The notes: generated by a model not told the origin, from the sequence alone. A stretch of 32,092 nucleotides of DNA from Micromonospora acroterricola (GCF_003172955.1 NZ_QGKR01000130.1:1-32092); one strand, 5' to 3'. Positions 1 through 6,992 are shown, counted from the first letter of the stretch. Numbers and translations are program-made.

Positions 1-73
1 GGGCGGGGATGGGGGCGAGGGTGGCCGCCAGTGTGGCCACCCAGGTGGTCGCGGTAACGAGTCGGGTCTGCAT
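1..73 (-). CDS. N-terminus of a secreted or membrane protein, cut by the left edge
   Basis: Only the first 24 codons are inside the window. They begin with ATG at 73 and a good ribosome binding site (GAGAGG) five bases upstream. The visible residues are MQTRLVTATTWVAT followed by an Ala/Leu-rich stretch, which looks like a signal peptide or a first membrane helix: one Arg near the start, then about 18 hydrophobic residues. The frame stays open to the edge. It is divergent from the ABC exporter, with a 190-bp gap between them. Function cannot be told from this fragment. Confidence 0.5.
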   Translation of the reverse strand, partial: MQTRLVTATTWVATLAATLAPIPA

Positions 74-225
74 AGACGCCTCTCAGTCCGGGTGGCTGAA
101 ACTTAGCTACGCGTCCAGCGCTCGTCAAGAAGAGAACCTACGGATTGCCGCCGGCTGAAGGCGAGGATCGGACCCGGCCATACCGCGAACTGATTGTTGA
201 GTCGGAAAATTACAATCGCTTGCTC

Positions 226-260
226 AAATCTTGCAGATTTCTGTCCCAGCTCAGTAGGCT
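226..260 (+). promoter_or_regulatory. Promoter and candidate operator of the ABC exporter operon
   Basis: A -35-like TTGCAG (231-236) and a -10-like TAGGCT (255-260) are 18 bp apart. The -10 box lies exactly 6 bases before the GTG at 267, so the transcript is probably leaderless. A perfect inverted repeat, AAATCT-TGC-AGATTT (226-240), covers the -35 box and could bind a regulator. The surrounding 190 bp (74-263) is AT-richer than its flanks and shows no other gene. The sequence elements are seen directly; regulation is inference. Confidence 0.6.
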
Positions 261-266
261 GCCGTG

Positions 267-1241
267 GTGAATGAACGTCCGCTGGTCGAGGTGAGGAATC
301 TGACCAAGATCTATCCGCCGCGCGGGTCCACTGCGGAGTTCCACGCCGTCGACGGCATCGACTTCGAACTCCAGCGGGGGGAGTCCTTCGGACTCCTCGG
401 GCCGAACGGCGCCGGCAAGTCCACCACCATGCGGATGATCGCCGCGACGTCGCCGATCAGCGGCGGCAGCCTGCGCGTGCTCGGAATGGACCCGATGAAA
501 CAGGGGCCGGAGATCCGTGCCCGGCTGGGCGTCGTGACGCAGGACGACCACCTCGACAACGAGCTCACCGTCCGGGAGAACCTGCACATCTACGGCCGAT
601 ACTTCAGCCTGCCGCGGACCGTCATCCGTGAACGCGCGACCCGACTGCTGGACTTCGCCCAGCTACAGGAGAAGGCCGGCGACCAGGTCGAGACGCTCTC
701 CGGCGGGATGCGCCGACGGCTGACCATCGCCCGTTCCCTGATCAACGAACCCGACATCCTGCTGCTCGACGAGCCGACCACCGGCCTCGACCCGCAGGCT
801 CGGCACATCCTGTGGGACCGGCTCTTCCGGCTCAAACAGGAGGGCGTCACGCTCGTCCTCACCACGCACTACATGGACGAAGCCGAGCAGCTCTGCGACC
901 GGCTCATCGTCGTCGACCACGGCCGGATCGTCGCGCAGGGCTCCCCTCGGGAACTGATCACCCGGTACGCCACCCGCGACGTTCTCGAACTCCGCTTCCG
1001 CCTCGACGAACGGGACACCGCAGCGGAGAAGCTCCGGACGTCGGCACTGGCCACCGGCGGCAACGACACCGACGGTCGCGTCGAACTGCTCCCCGACCGG
1101 GTGCTCGTCTACGCCGCCGACGGCGAGGCGGCCCTCGCCACGGTGCACGCCATGTCGCTCACGCCGCTCACCGCACTGGTCCGCCGCGCGACGTTGGAAG
1201 ACGTGTTCCTCACGCTCACCGGCCGATCGCTCATCGAGTAG
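267..1241 (+). CDS. ABC transporter ATP-binding protein (DrrA/NodI type)
   Basis: This is the ATPase of an ABC-2 exporter; it should sit on the inner face of the membrane and drive efflux of a drug, lipid or polysaccharide. Walker A GPNGAGKST is at about residues 45-53, the signature LSGGM at 144-148, Walker B with LLLDEP at 165-170, and the switch His at 201. The C-terminal ~95 residues form the accessory domain of DrrA-like proteins, ending in the typical LEDVFLTLTGR-like motif. I chose the GTG at 267, not 264, because the -10 box lies six bases before it and there is no Shine-Dalgarno site. It is followed after 15 bp by two permease genes, forming one operon. The substrate cannot be deduced. 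Confidence 0.93.
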   Translation: MNERPLVEVRNLTKIYPPRGSTAEFHAVDGIDFELQRGESFGLLGPNGAGKSTTMRMIAATSPISGGSLRVLGMDPMKQGPEIRARLGVVTQDDHLDNELTVRENLHIYGRYFSLPRTVIRERATRLLDFAQLQEKAGDQVETLSGGMRRRLTIARSLINEPDILLLDEPTTGLDPQARHILWDRLFRLKQEGVTLVLTTHYMDEAEQLCDRLIVVDHGRIVAQGSPRELITRYATRDVLELRFRLDERDTAAEKLRTSALATGGNDTDGRVELLPDRVLVYAADGEAALATVHAMSLTPLTALVRRATLEDVFLTLTGRSLIE

Positions 1242-1256
1242 CAGGAGAGAGCACTG

Positions 1257-2015
1257 GTGCTGCACGCATTCGGATACTGGGTCACGCTCTACCGGCGTAC
1301 CTGGCGTGGCTCGATCGTGATCAACGTGCTGAACCCGTTGCTGTTCCTCATCGGCATCGGCGCCGGCCTCGGCGCCCTCGTCGACGACAACGCGCCAGCC
1401 CAGATCGCCGGCGTCTCCTACGCGGCGTTCTTCGCTCCGGGCATGCTGGCCGCGGCCGCGATGCAGAACGCGTTCCTGGAGGGGTCCGCGGGGGTCGCCC
1501 GAGCTGCGGGCTTCGGGGCCTACCGGAGCGCCACACCGACGCCGCTCACGCCGGAGCAGCTTGCCGCCGGGCATCTGCTCTTCATCGCCTTCCGGGTGCT
1601 CATCGCCAGCGGCGCCTTCGTCGTGGTGATGGCCGCGTTCGGGCTGATCTCGGGATGGTGGGCTCTCGGCGCCCTGCTCGGCGCGACGCTGACCGGGGTC
1701 GCGTTCGCGGCGCCGGCCGCAGCGTGGGCAGTCGGGGTGCGCAAGCTGCGCCACATCGACACGGTGTTCCGATTCGTCATCATGCCGCTCTACATGTTCT
1801 CCGGTACGTTCTTCGCGGTCTCGCAGCTACCGGAGTGGATCCGCCCGGTGTCCTACCTGCTGCCGCTGTGGCACGGGGTGGAGCTGTGCCGCACGCTCAG
1901 CCTCGGCTCGGCGACGATCACCGGCAGTTTCGTCCACATCGCCTACCTGCTGGCGCTCGCGATCGGCGGCTTCCTGGTCGCTCGCATCACCTACCGCCGA
2001 CGGTTGCACCCGTGA
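1257..2015 (+). CDS. ABC-2 type transporter permease, first subunit
   Basis: A 252-residue integral membrane protein of the ABC-2 permease family (DrrB/NodJ-like). About six hydrophobic segments are visible, the first near residues 20-45 and the last near 225-245. The middle contains the family-typical pattern of a cytoplasmic loop carrying a P(T)PLTPEQL-like stretch (LPTPLS-like in relatives) that couples to the ATPase. GTG at 1257 is preceded by AGGAGAG. It should pair with the second permease to make a heterodimeric channel powered by the upstream ATPase. The two permeases are clearly related but not near-identical. Confidence 0.9.
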   Translation: MLHAFGYWVTLYRRTWRGSIVINVLNPLLFLIGIGAGLGALVDDNAPAQIAGVSYAAFFAPGMLAAAAMQNAFLEGSAGVARAAGFGAYRSATPTPLTPEQLAAGHLLFIAFRVLIASGAFVVVMAAFGLISGWWALGALLGATLTGVAFAAPAAAWAVGVRKLRHIDTVFRFVIMPLYMFSGTFFAVSQLPEWIRPVSYLLPLWHGVELCRTLSLGSATITGSFVHIAYLLALAIGGFLVARITYRRRLHP

Positions 2016-2046
2016 CAGCCCACGTCGAGAGCTTCGTGGAGGCACC

Positions 2047-2829
2047 ATGACCGCCGTCGTCGTACCCGCCTGGACGAGACGCCGAGCCCTCGCGCTGATC
2101 GAACGCAACTTCATGATCTACCGCCGGTCGGTCACCCCGCTGCTCAACGCGCTCGTCGAACCGATCCTGTACCTGCTGTCGATCGGTGTCGGCGTCGGGC
2201 TGCTCGTCGGCACGGTGCCCGGGGTCGATGTTCCGTACGCCGTCTACGTGGCCCCGGCGATCCTGGCCACGACCGCGATGAACACGGCGTTCAACCAGAC
2301 CAGCTTCGGCGTCTTCATCCGCATGAGGGTCGAGAAGACCTACGAGGCGATCCTGCCGACACCGCTCTCCGTCACCGACATCGCCGTCGGCGAGGTCACC
2401 AGCGCGATGATCAACGCGTTGCTGACGTCGATCGGTTTCCTCACCCTCATGGCGGTCGGTGGGCTGGTCACCTCGGCCTGGGTGCTGCTGGCCCTGCCTG
2501 CGTCGGTGCTGATCTCGTACGCCTTCGCCGCGGGCGGACTGGCCGTCACGACGTATCTGCGCGACTTCCCCGACTTCCAGTACATCCAGCTCTTCATGCT
2601 GCCGATGTACCTGTTCGCGACGACGTTCTACCCCCTGTCGGTCTACCCGGAGGCGGTGCAGCCCCTGATCCGGGCGCTGCCGCTCTACCACAGCATCGAG
2701 CTGGTCCGGGAACCGGCGCTGGGCCACCTCAGCTGGGACCTGCTGATCCCGGTGGTCTACCTCGTCGCCTTCGGCACGATCGCGATGTATGTCGCCACCC
2801 GTCGAATGACCCGTGCGATGCTGCGCTGA
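2047..2829 (+). CDS. ABC-2 type transporter permease, second subunit
   Basis: A 260-residue permease with the same six-helix pattern as its upstream neighbour. It carries the coupling-loop sequence ILPTPLSVTDI (about residues 101-111) and the conserved SVYPEAVQPLIRALPLYHSIEL-region that marks this family (near 198-220). ATG at 2047 follows GTGGAGG by a few bases, 31 bp after the first permease, so the three genes are co-transcribed. A transporter with one ATPase and two different permeases suggests a permease heterodimer with an ATPase homodimer. Export of a hydrophobic compound is the usual role of the family; the actual substrate is unknown. Confidence 0.9.
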   Translation: MTAVVVPAWTRRRALALIERNFMIYRRSVTPLLNALVEPILYLLSIGVGVGLLVGTVPGVDVPYAVYVAPAILATTAMNTAFNQTSFGVFIRMRVEKTYEAILPTPLSVTDIAVGEVTSAMINALLTSIGFLTLMAVGGLVTSAWVLLALPASVLISYAFAAGGLAVTTYLRDFPDFQYIQLFMLPMYLFATTFYPLSVYPEAVQPLIRALPLYHSIELVREPALGHLSWDLLIPVVYLVAFGTIAMYVATRRMTRAMLR

Positions 2830-2948
2830 CGACACCTCCGCACGGCTTCGGGCTTCCGGCGTCCCCAGCCCTGGCGCCACCGACCCTGCGCCGCGCACCG
2901 GGGACCCGCCGCGGCTGACGCTCGGCTCCCCACTGCCCGCGGGAACCG

Positions 2949-3443
2949 CTACCGCCGGAGGTCGGTCGGGTCCTCCTCGGTGAAGTCACGGATGGCGGCA
3001 CGGATGGCCTCGCCGTACGGGTCGTCCGGCAGATGCGCCACGTGCTCGCGGGCCAGAGCAAGGTGCTCCCGGGCCGGTGCGATGTTGCCCAGGCGCCGGT
3101 GGCAGTCGGCCAGGTTGAGGTGCAGCGACGGCAGGAACGCCCGGACCTGGAGCGAGGAGAGGTATCGCTGGGCACGCTCGTCGGTCAGGTCGGAGACGGC
3201 GGCCAGAGCGCGCTCGTCCCAGGTCAGTTCCGCTTCGGTGGTGTCCTGCAGATCGGCCAGGTAGTGGGCGAGGGTGCAGCGGTGGAAGGCGTCGCCGGTG
3301 GCGCCGATCTCGTCCCAGAGGGCGGTGAGGGTGTCGCGGGCACGGGCCCGCTGTCCTGATCGGCCGAGCTGTACCGCGTCGACGATGCGGGCCATGGTCG
3401 GGTCGGCCGTGGGCTGGCGGTTGTGGTCGTCCATGCCGGACAT
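2949..3443 (-). CDS. Tetratricopeptide-repeat-like protein
   Basis: A 164-residue soluble, helix-rich protein. Helical hairpins with TPR-like spacing can be seen: the region around residues 20-45 (AVQLGRSGQRARARDTLTAL) and around 110-135, where LNLADCHRRLGNIAPAREHL is a near-canonical TPR. Such proteins are scaffolds for protein contacts; no enzyme motif is present. A second ATG nine bases in (3434) is equally possible, and neither has a strong ribosome site. The gene is convergent with the ABC exporter and has an AT-rich, palindrome-bearing region upstream. Its specific role is unknown. Confidence 0.75.
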   Translation of the reverse strand: MSGMDDHNRQPTADPTMARIVDAVQLGRSGQRARARDTLTALWDEIGATGDAFHRCTLAHYLADLQDTTEAELTWDERALAAVSDLTDERAQRYLSSLQVRAFLPSLHLNLADCHRRLGNIAPAREHLALAREHVAHLPDDPYGEAIRAAIRDFTEEDPTDLRR

Positions 3444-3478
3444 GCTCGGGGCTCGACCTCGTCGAGGGTCAAACTCGC

Positions 3479-3504
3479 ATTATCGGTTTGCCGGTAACGA
3501 TAAT
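3479..3504. promoter_or_regulatory. Inverted repeat ATTATCG-N12-CGATAAT upstream of the TPR gene
   Basis: The arms ATTATCG (3479-3485) and CGATAAT (3498-3504) are perfect. They lie in the most AT-rich island of this part of the window, 36-60 bp upstream of the TPR gene. Read on the minus strand, GATAAT could also serve as a -10 box. Two more small inverted repeats flank it: CTCGAC-N3-GTCGAG (3452-3466) and GCCCC-N7-GGGGC (3515-3531). The 250-bp gap 3444-3694 otherwise holds only the hairpins listed separately. A regulatory role is inferred from position and symmetry. Confidence 0.4.
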
Positions 3505-3632
3505 CCAGTAATTAGCCCCCACATATGGGGCATACCGCACGTGCACCATAATGACAGTTCTTGTGCGTAAGGATTCGGGCTGGTGTGACCGAGGCGAATC
3601 GGGCGCAACGGGAGGGGGCAGGGCCGAACTGC

Positions 3633-3687
3633 CGACGCGCTGGCAAGCTACTCAGCTCGCCAGCGCGTCGTGCGGGCTTACGCCCGC
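3633..3687 (-). terminator. Double hairpin ending the PadR-DUF1048 operon
   Basis: A perfect 12-bp stem (CGACGCGCTGGC at 3633-3644 with its complement at 3659-3670, 14-nt loop) lies 25 bp past the stop of the last DUF1048 gene. A second small hairpin GCGGGC-TTAC-GCCCGC (3672-3687) lies between them. There is no T-tract, as is common for actinobacterial terminators. It could work for transcripts from either direction, but only the DUF1048 operon ends here. Confidence 0.6.
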
Positions 3688-3694
3688 CGGCACA

Positions 3695-4021
3695 TCACTT
3701 CTTGTCCGTGTCCGGGTTCCCGCTGATCGACGCCTGATAGACGTCCGCGTAGGTGCGCGAGTCCTTCACCAGGTCGTCGCAGAAGGCAGCGACGTCGGTG
3801 CCGACGAGTTCGAGAACCCCCTTGCCGGCCGCGACGCCCTCCTCGAAGAAGTCGACGATCCCGGGGAGCAGGGGCCCGTCAGGCAGGTCGATCGGTCCGA
3901 CCTTGAACAGGTACTTCTGCATCTCCTTGTAGACGATCTGGTAGTCCGGCGGGAGCGCCTTGACCCGAGCCACGTGCGCCCGCCACTGCTTCTTGCCCTC
4001 GATGATGTCCTGGATGCCCAC
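3695..4021 (-). CDS. DUF1048 family protein, second copy
   Basis: A 108-residue helical protein that I assign to DUF1048, small proteins commonly encoded beside PadR regulators. The shared pattern with its neighbour is clear: KALPPDYQ near residues 21-28, a hydrophobic FF/LL helix, then a G-V-LELVG-D-xxFC core (about 69-80) and TY near 88. The start is GTG at 4021, one base after the stop of the first copy, so translation is probably coupled. It has no signal peptide and no enzyme motif. The C-terminal tail (NPDTDKK) is charged and differs from the first copy. Molecular function is unknown. Confidence 0.85.
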   Translation of the reverse strand: MGIQDIIEGKKQWRAHVARVKALPPDYQIVYKEMQKYLFKVGPIDLPDGPLLPGIVDFFEEGVAAGKGVLELVGTDVAAFCDDLVKDSRTYADVYQASISGNPDTDKK

Positions 4022-4022
4022 G

Positions 4023-4379
4023 TCAGCCCCCTAGCCGGCCCAGTTTCCTTGCGACGTTCCTGTTCAACTGCTCGCGCCACCGGTCGCGATAGGTCCGGGC
4101 CCCCTCTCCGCCGGCCAGCGCCGTACAGAAGCCGGGGATGTCGTCGCCGAGCACCTCGTGGACGCTCTGCCCGTCCGCCGACGACTCTTCGAGCAGCCCC
4201 AGGGCGGCGTCGAGGATCGGCAGGAGGTTGCGACCGGTGAAGCCCCCGTAGGGGAAGAGGTGGGCCTTGATCTGTTCCCACGCCGCCTGGTAGTCGGGCG
4301 GCAATGCCTCCGCCCTGGCTTCGAACGCCTTCCATTCCCTGGTGAGATCGCTGCCTGTGACGGTCTCCCAGAAGCTCAT
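4023..4379 (-). CDS. DUF1048 family protein, first copy
   Basis: A 118-residue protein and the paralogue of the next gene. EALPPDYQAAWEQIKAHLF (about residues 27-45) matches the corresponding segment of the second copy, and SVHEVLGDDIPGFC (about 72-85) matches the second conserved block. I begin it at the ATG whose first bases overlap the stop of the PadR gene (ATGA at 4376-4379), a typical coupling signal; a longer reading frame upstream is only the PadR gene in another frame. DUF1048 genes sit next to padR in many Gram-positive bacteria, which suggests the PadR repressor controls them. No biochemical role is known to me. Confidence 0.87.
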   Translation of the reverse strand: MSFWETVTGSDLTREWKAFEARAEALPPDYQAAWEQIKAHLFPYGGFTGRNLLPILDAALGLLEESSADGQSVHEVLGDDIPGFCTALAGGEGARTYRDRWREQLNRNVARKLGRLGG

Positions 4380-4702
4380 CTCCCGCCCTCCCTCAGCCTG
4401 TCGATGCGTGATGAGACGTACTGCCATTTCGCCCAGAACGTCGCGAGTTCCGCGCGCCCGGCCTCGTTGAGCGCGTAGAACTTGCGCGGCGGGCCCACCT
4501 CGGATGGTCGTTTCGTCACCTGGACGAGCCCGTTCCTCTCCAGTCGCAGCAGGATGGTGTACACCGTCCCCTCGATGACGTCGGTGAAGCCGAGCTCGTT
4601 CAACCGACGCGTGATGGCGTACCCGTAGGTCTCCTCGCCGCTGATGATCTCGAGCACGCAGCCTTCGAGCGTGCCCTTCAACATCTCCGTCAGGTCGTCC
4701 AT
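4376..4702 (-). CDS. PadR family transcriptional repressor
   Basis: A 108-residue winged-helix protein. The N-terminal PadR domain is seen in order: the first helix (LTEMLKGTLEGCVLEII), the G-EETYGYAITRRL segment (about residues 22-34), the recognition helix with EGTVYTILLRLERNGLV (about 44-60), and the wing GPPRKFYALNEAGRAEL (about 69-85). It lacks the long C-terminal helix of PadR-s1 proteins, so it is a short PadR-s2 type with one dimer helix. The start at 4702 has AGAGGGG upstream. It is the first gene of an operon with two DUF1048 genes. It probably represses its own operon through the repeats just upstream. Confidence 0.92.
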   Translation of the reverse strand: MDDLTEMLKGTLEGCVLEIISGEETYGYAITRRLNELGFTDVIEGTVYTILLRLERNGLVQVTKRPSEVGPPRKFYALNEAGRAELATFWAKWQYVSSRIDRLREGGR

Positions 4703-4730
4703 CGCGGCCCCTCTTCGGTTCCCCAGGTAC

Positions 4731-4790
4731 CTCGTAGTACTGAGTACCGCTACAACGTACCACCGAGTACCGCTATGCGGTAGTGCCGAG
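4731..4790 (-). promoter_or_regulatory. PadR operator/promoter region with repeated GAGTACCGCTA
   Basis: Between the PadR and GNAT genes lies a cluster of GTAC/GTAG elements. It contains the perfect inverted repeat GTACT-G-AGTAC (4737-4747) and an 11-bp direct repeat, GAGTACCGCTA, at 4742-4752 and 4765-4775, with a degenerate third copy at 4788. Repressors of the PadR family usually bind inverted repeats close to their own promoter, so autoregulation is likely. No confident -35/-10 pair was picked. Confidence 0.55.
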
Positions 4791-4827
4791 TAGCGCGCCG
4801 AACAGTGCCGCACAGCCCACCGCGGCC

Positions 4828-5316
4828 CTAGTGCAGACGCCTGCCCAGGGAGAGCCCGGAGTCGGCGTAGCCGTGCCGGCTGTAGAAGCGCACGGCATCG
4901 ACGTTGCGGTGATGGATGCCCGCCGACAGGTACGTGATGCCGCGGTCGGTTGCCCACCGTTCGGCCGCCTCCAGCAACGCTGATCCCACCCCGAGGCCTC
5001 GGGCGTCGGGCAGCACGACCGTGTGCACCTGCGCCGAGGGCTCAGGACGCAGGATCTGGTGCTCGGGAGGTTCGGGAAGGCGTAGCACCTCGACCATTCC
5101 GACGACCCGGCCGTCAGGAGTCTCAGCGACGAGAACAGCGTCCCGCCCCGGCTCGTCGGTCAGCATGCCCGCGAAATGGCGGACCACCGCCTCGCGCCGC
5201 GGAACCCGGTAGGTGCCAGCGTCGAGAGCCAGATGCGCCTCGGCGTTGGCCAGGCGCAACTCCACCAGTGCGGGAACATCCGCCACGTTCGCTGCCCGAA
5301 CCGTGAGCCGCCGCAT
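4828..5316 (-). CDS. GNAT family N-acetyltransferase
   Basis: A 162-residue acetyl-CoA-dependent transferase. The acetyl-CoA site is seen as VVLPDARGLGVGSALLEAA (about residues 105-123, the R/Q-x-x-G-x-G/A loop), followed by the C-terminal NVDAVRFYSRHGYADSG motif that closes the GNAT fold. The substrate (protein N-terminus, antibiotic or small amine) cannot be told. I chose the ATG at 5316, not an upstream one, because TAGGAT (5324-5329, minus) lies 7 bases before it, giving a leaderless promoter. It stands alone between the PadR operon and a PPOX gene. Confidence 0.88.
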   Translation of the reverse strand: MRRLTVRAANVADVPALVELRLANAEAHLALDAGTYRVPRREAVVRHFAGMLTDEPGRDAVLVAETPDGRVVGMVEVLRLPEPPEHQILRPEPSAQVHTVVLPDARGLGVGSALLEAAERWATDRGITYLSAGIHHRNVDAVRFYSRHGYADSGLSLGRRLH

Positions 5317-5417
5317 CGTCCCGATCCTAGGACCCGGCAGCAGCGCGGTGCGCGGTCCGGGCGACCACACGCCGTCCGCAAGGACGGGTGGATCCGATCG
5401 TCCCGGAGCTGAGGCGG

Positions 5418-5873
5418 TCAGGCGAGCCAGCGGCCGTCGCGCATGAGCACGCGTCCCCGCGTCTCGTTGGCCTCCCGCCAGGCCTGGACGCGCCGCGGCC
5501 GGATCCGGAAGTACTGGTGGGGCTCGTCGTACTCGCGCGGGTCGAAACCTGTCCTGGCCGCGAACGCGTCACCCAGATCCGGGCCGAGGTCGGCGATGTC
5601 CAGCGGCTCGGCGGTGCCGTCGATGATGACGACGTCGCGCGTCGGCCCGAGGCTGAGTCGGACCCGGTCGTCGGCCAGCAGGTTGCGGCTGGTGATCGAG
5701 GCGCGCAGCGTCGCGATGACGACGACGGTCCCGTCCCAGAGGTACGAGAGGGGGTTCAGGTGGACGCCATCCGGGGTGCCCGAGGTGGCCACCCAGAGGT
5801 CGATGTCGCTCTCCAGTCTGGCGAGGGTGTCCCGCAGCCTTTCCGCAAGCTGCCGTGGCGGCGCGCCCGTCAT
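5418..5873 (-). CDS. Pyridoxamine 5'-phosphate oxidase fold protein (flavin/F420 type)
   Basis: A 151-residue split-barrel protein. The strands SDIDLWVATSG, HLNPLSYLWDG and TVVVIATLRASITSRNLLADDRVRLSLG follow the PPOX pattern: a substrate-facing barrel, then the TSRN-L-DDRVRL motif (about residues 62-74) that contacts the flavin-type cofactor phosphate. In actinobacteria such proteins bind FMN, F420 or haem-related ligands; the sequence does not settle which. The start at 5873 has a perfect GGAGG four bases upstream. It lies downstream of the broken VOC gene on the same strand and may belong to that operon. Confidence 0.82.
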   Translation of the reverse strand: MTGAPPRQLAERLRDTLARLESDIDLWVATSGTPDGVHLNPLSYLWDGTVVVIATLRASITSRNLLADDRVRLSLGPTRDVVIIDGTAEPLDIADLGPDLGDAFAARTGFDPREYDEPHQYFRIRPRRVQAWREANETRGRVLMRDGRWLA

Positions 5874-5913
5874 GCGTCCTCCAGTCACGTCGAAGAGAAA
5901 ACTTCCAGGAGTG

Positions 5914-6171
5914 TCAGGCCGTGGGTGCGAGCGAAGCCGCCTCCCAGGCGAACCCGTCCGGGTCGGTGCAGGGCCCGGCGCTGCCACCGATGACAAGCCG
6001 GTGCGAGCCGGCGCCATCGGCAGCGACACCGAGGTCCTTCGCGAGGGCACGGCGCGGGTACAGCGCCAGCTTGATGGGACTCGACCCGGCCGCGAACTCG
6101 ACGTACATGCGGCCGAAGCTCTTCGCCACGGTGAGGCCGTGCTCGACGTAGAACCGCTTGCTCGCGGCCGG
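5914..6171 (-). pseudogene. C-terminal fragment of a VOC (glyoxalase-like) protein
   Basis: The frame ASKRFYVEHGLTVAKSFGRMY continues through KLALYPRRALAKDLGV and AGPCTDPDGFAWEAA to a stop at 5914. This is a recognisable vicinal-oxygen-chelate domain with the DPDGFAWE end motif. The protein lacks the N-terminal beta strand and initiation region, because just upstream (near 6168-6176) the sequence switches to an AraC gene in another frame. A GTG at 6192 could start a short product, but the first ten residues would then be AraC sequence out of frame. It is best seen as a remnant left by a deletion. Confidence 0.7.
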
Positions 6172-6451
6172 CGGAACACACCTCGGCGACACTCAGATCA
6201 CCATGACGCAGCAGCGCCGTCGCCCGCTCCACCCGCCGCGCCATCAGGTACGCGTACGGCGAGCCGCCGTACGCCAGCCGGAACTGCCGACTCAGGTGGC
6301 CCGCCGGCAGGTGCGCACCGCGAGCGAGCGCCTCCACGTCCAGCGGCCGCGCGTACTCCCGGTCGATCCGGTCCCGGACGCGACGCAGCCGCGCGAGATC
6401 ACGCAGGCGCTGCGCCTCGGCGAGCGCACGCCCCCACGAGGGGTGACACAT
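6172..6451 (-). pseudogene. Truncated AraC family regulator
   Basis: The start at 6451 (GGAG seven bases upstream) leads to MCHPSWGRALAEAQRLRDL, then the first AraC helix-turn-helix (residues about 39-60, DVEALARGAHLPAGHLSRQF) and the YLMARRVERATALLRHGDLSVAEVC segment. After this Cys (codon 6176-6178) the expected second helix-turn-helix is missing. The frame runs on into out-of-frame VOC sequence and ends at 5885 as a 188-residue chimera. Regulators of this type normally carry both helix-turn-helix motifs, so DNA binding is probably lost. It lies 47 bp downstream of an intact VOC gene on the same strand; VOC-AraC pairs of this kind recur in actinobacteria. Confidence 0.75.
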
Positions 6452-6498
6452 GGCAGAACTCCGTCCAGCGGTGTCGGCCGAACATCTGACCGGACGGC

Positions 6499-6909
6499 TC
6501 AGCCGAGCTCCTGGATACGGACGAGGTTGCCGGCGGGGTCACGGAAGGCGCAGTCGCGGACGCCGTACGGCTGCCGGGTCGGCTCCTGGACGACCTCGGC
6601 GTCGCCGCCCTGCACCTTCTCGAAGGTGCCGTCGAGGTCACGGGTGGCCAGCAGGATCCAGCCGTAGGTGCCCTTGGCCATCATCTCGGCGATGGTCCGG
6701 CGCTCGTCGTCGGTGATCCCGGGGTCGACGGCGGGCGGCGCCAGGAGGATGGACGTGCCGGGCTGGTCGACGGGGCCGACGGTGATCCACCGCATCGTGC
6801 CCTGTCCGACGTCGCTGCGAACCTCGAAGCCGAGCGTGTCGCGGTAGAAGGCCAGGGAGGCGTCCGGGTCGACGTGCGGGAGAACGGTCGTGTGAATGGT
6901 GATGTCCAT
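6499..6909 (-). CDS. VOC family protein (glyoxalase/bleomycin-resistance fold)
   Basis: A 136-residue protein with the paired beta-alpha-beta-beta-beta modules of the VOC superfamily: FLPHVDP-like start (VLPHVDPDASLAFYRDTLGFEV, about residues 8-29) and the closing QPYGVRDCAFRDPAGNLVRI (about 113-132). Such proteins are metal-dependent lyases, dioxygenases or binding proteins; the YGVRDCAFRDPxGN form is common in uncharacterised actinobacterial members. The ATG at 6909 follows TAGCAT (6917-6922, minus) by 7 bases, so I prefer it over the ATG at 6918, which lies inside that box. It heads the VOC-AraC unit whose regulator is broken. Confidence 0.88.
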   Translation of the reverse strand: MDITIHTTVLPHVDPDASLAFYRDTLGFEVRSDVGQGTMRWITVGPVDQPGTSILLAPPAVDPGITDDERRTIAEMMAKGTYGWILLATRDLDGTFEKVQGGDAEVVQEPTRQPYGVRDCAFRDPAGNLVRIQELG

Positions 6910-6992
6910 GACGATCATGCTAGGTGCGGCGTCGTGGCCAGGACTTCTCGAATCCTGACGGATCTGGCGACGTTTCCCGCGTCGGGTGGCGG

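Noticed and set aside
194..216. TTGTTG and TACAAT as a promoter for the ABC exporter
   Set aside because: The spacer is only 11 bp; the pair TTGCAG/TAGGCT with 18 bp spacing, closer to the gene, is better.
663..1754. A 363-codon minus-strand frame opposite the ABC ATPase and permease
   Set aside because: Shadow frame; the ATPase and permease on the plus strand are unambiguous.
3551..4240. A 229-codon plus-strand frame across the DUF1048 genes
   Set aside because: It mirrors the third codon bases of the minus-strand genes and has no start context or motif.
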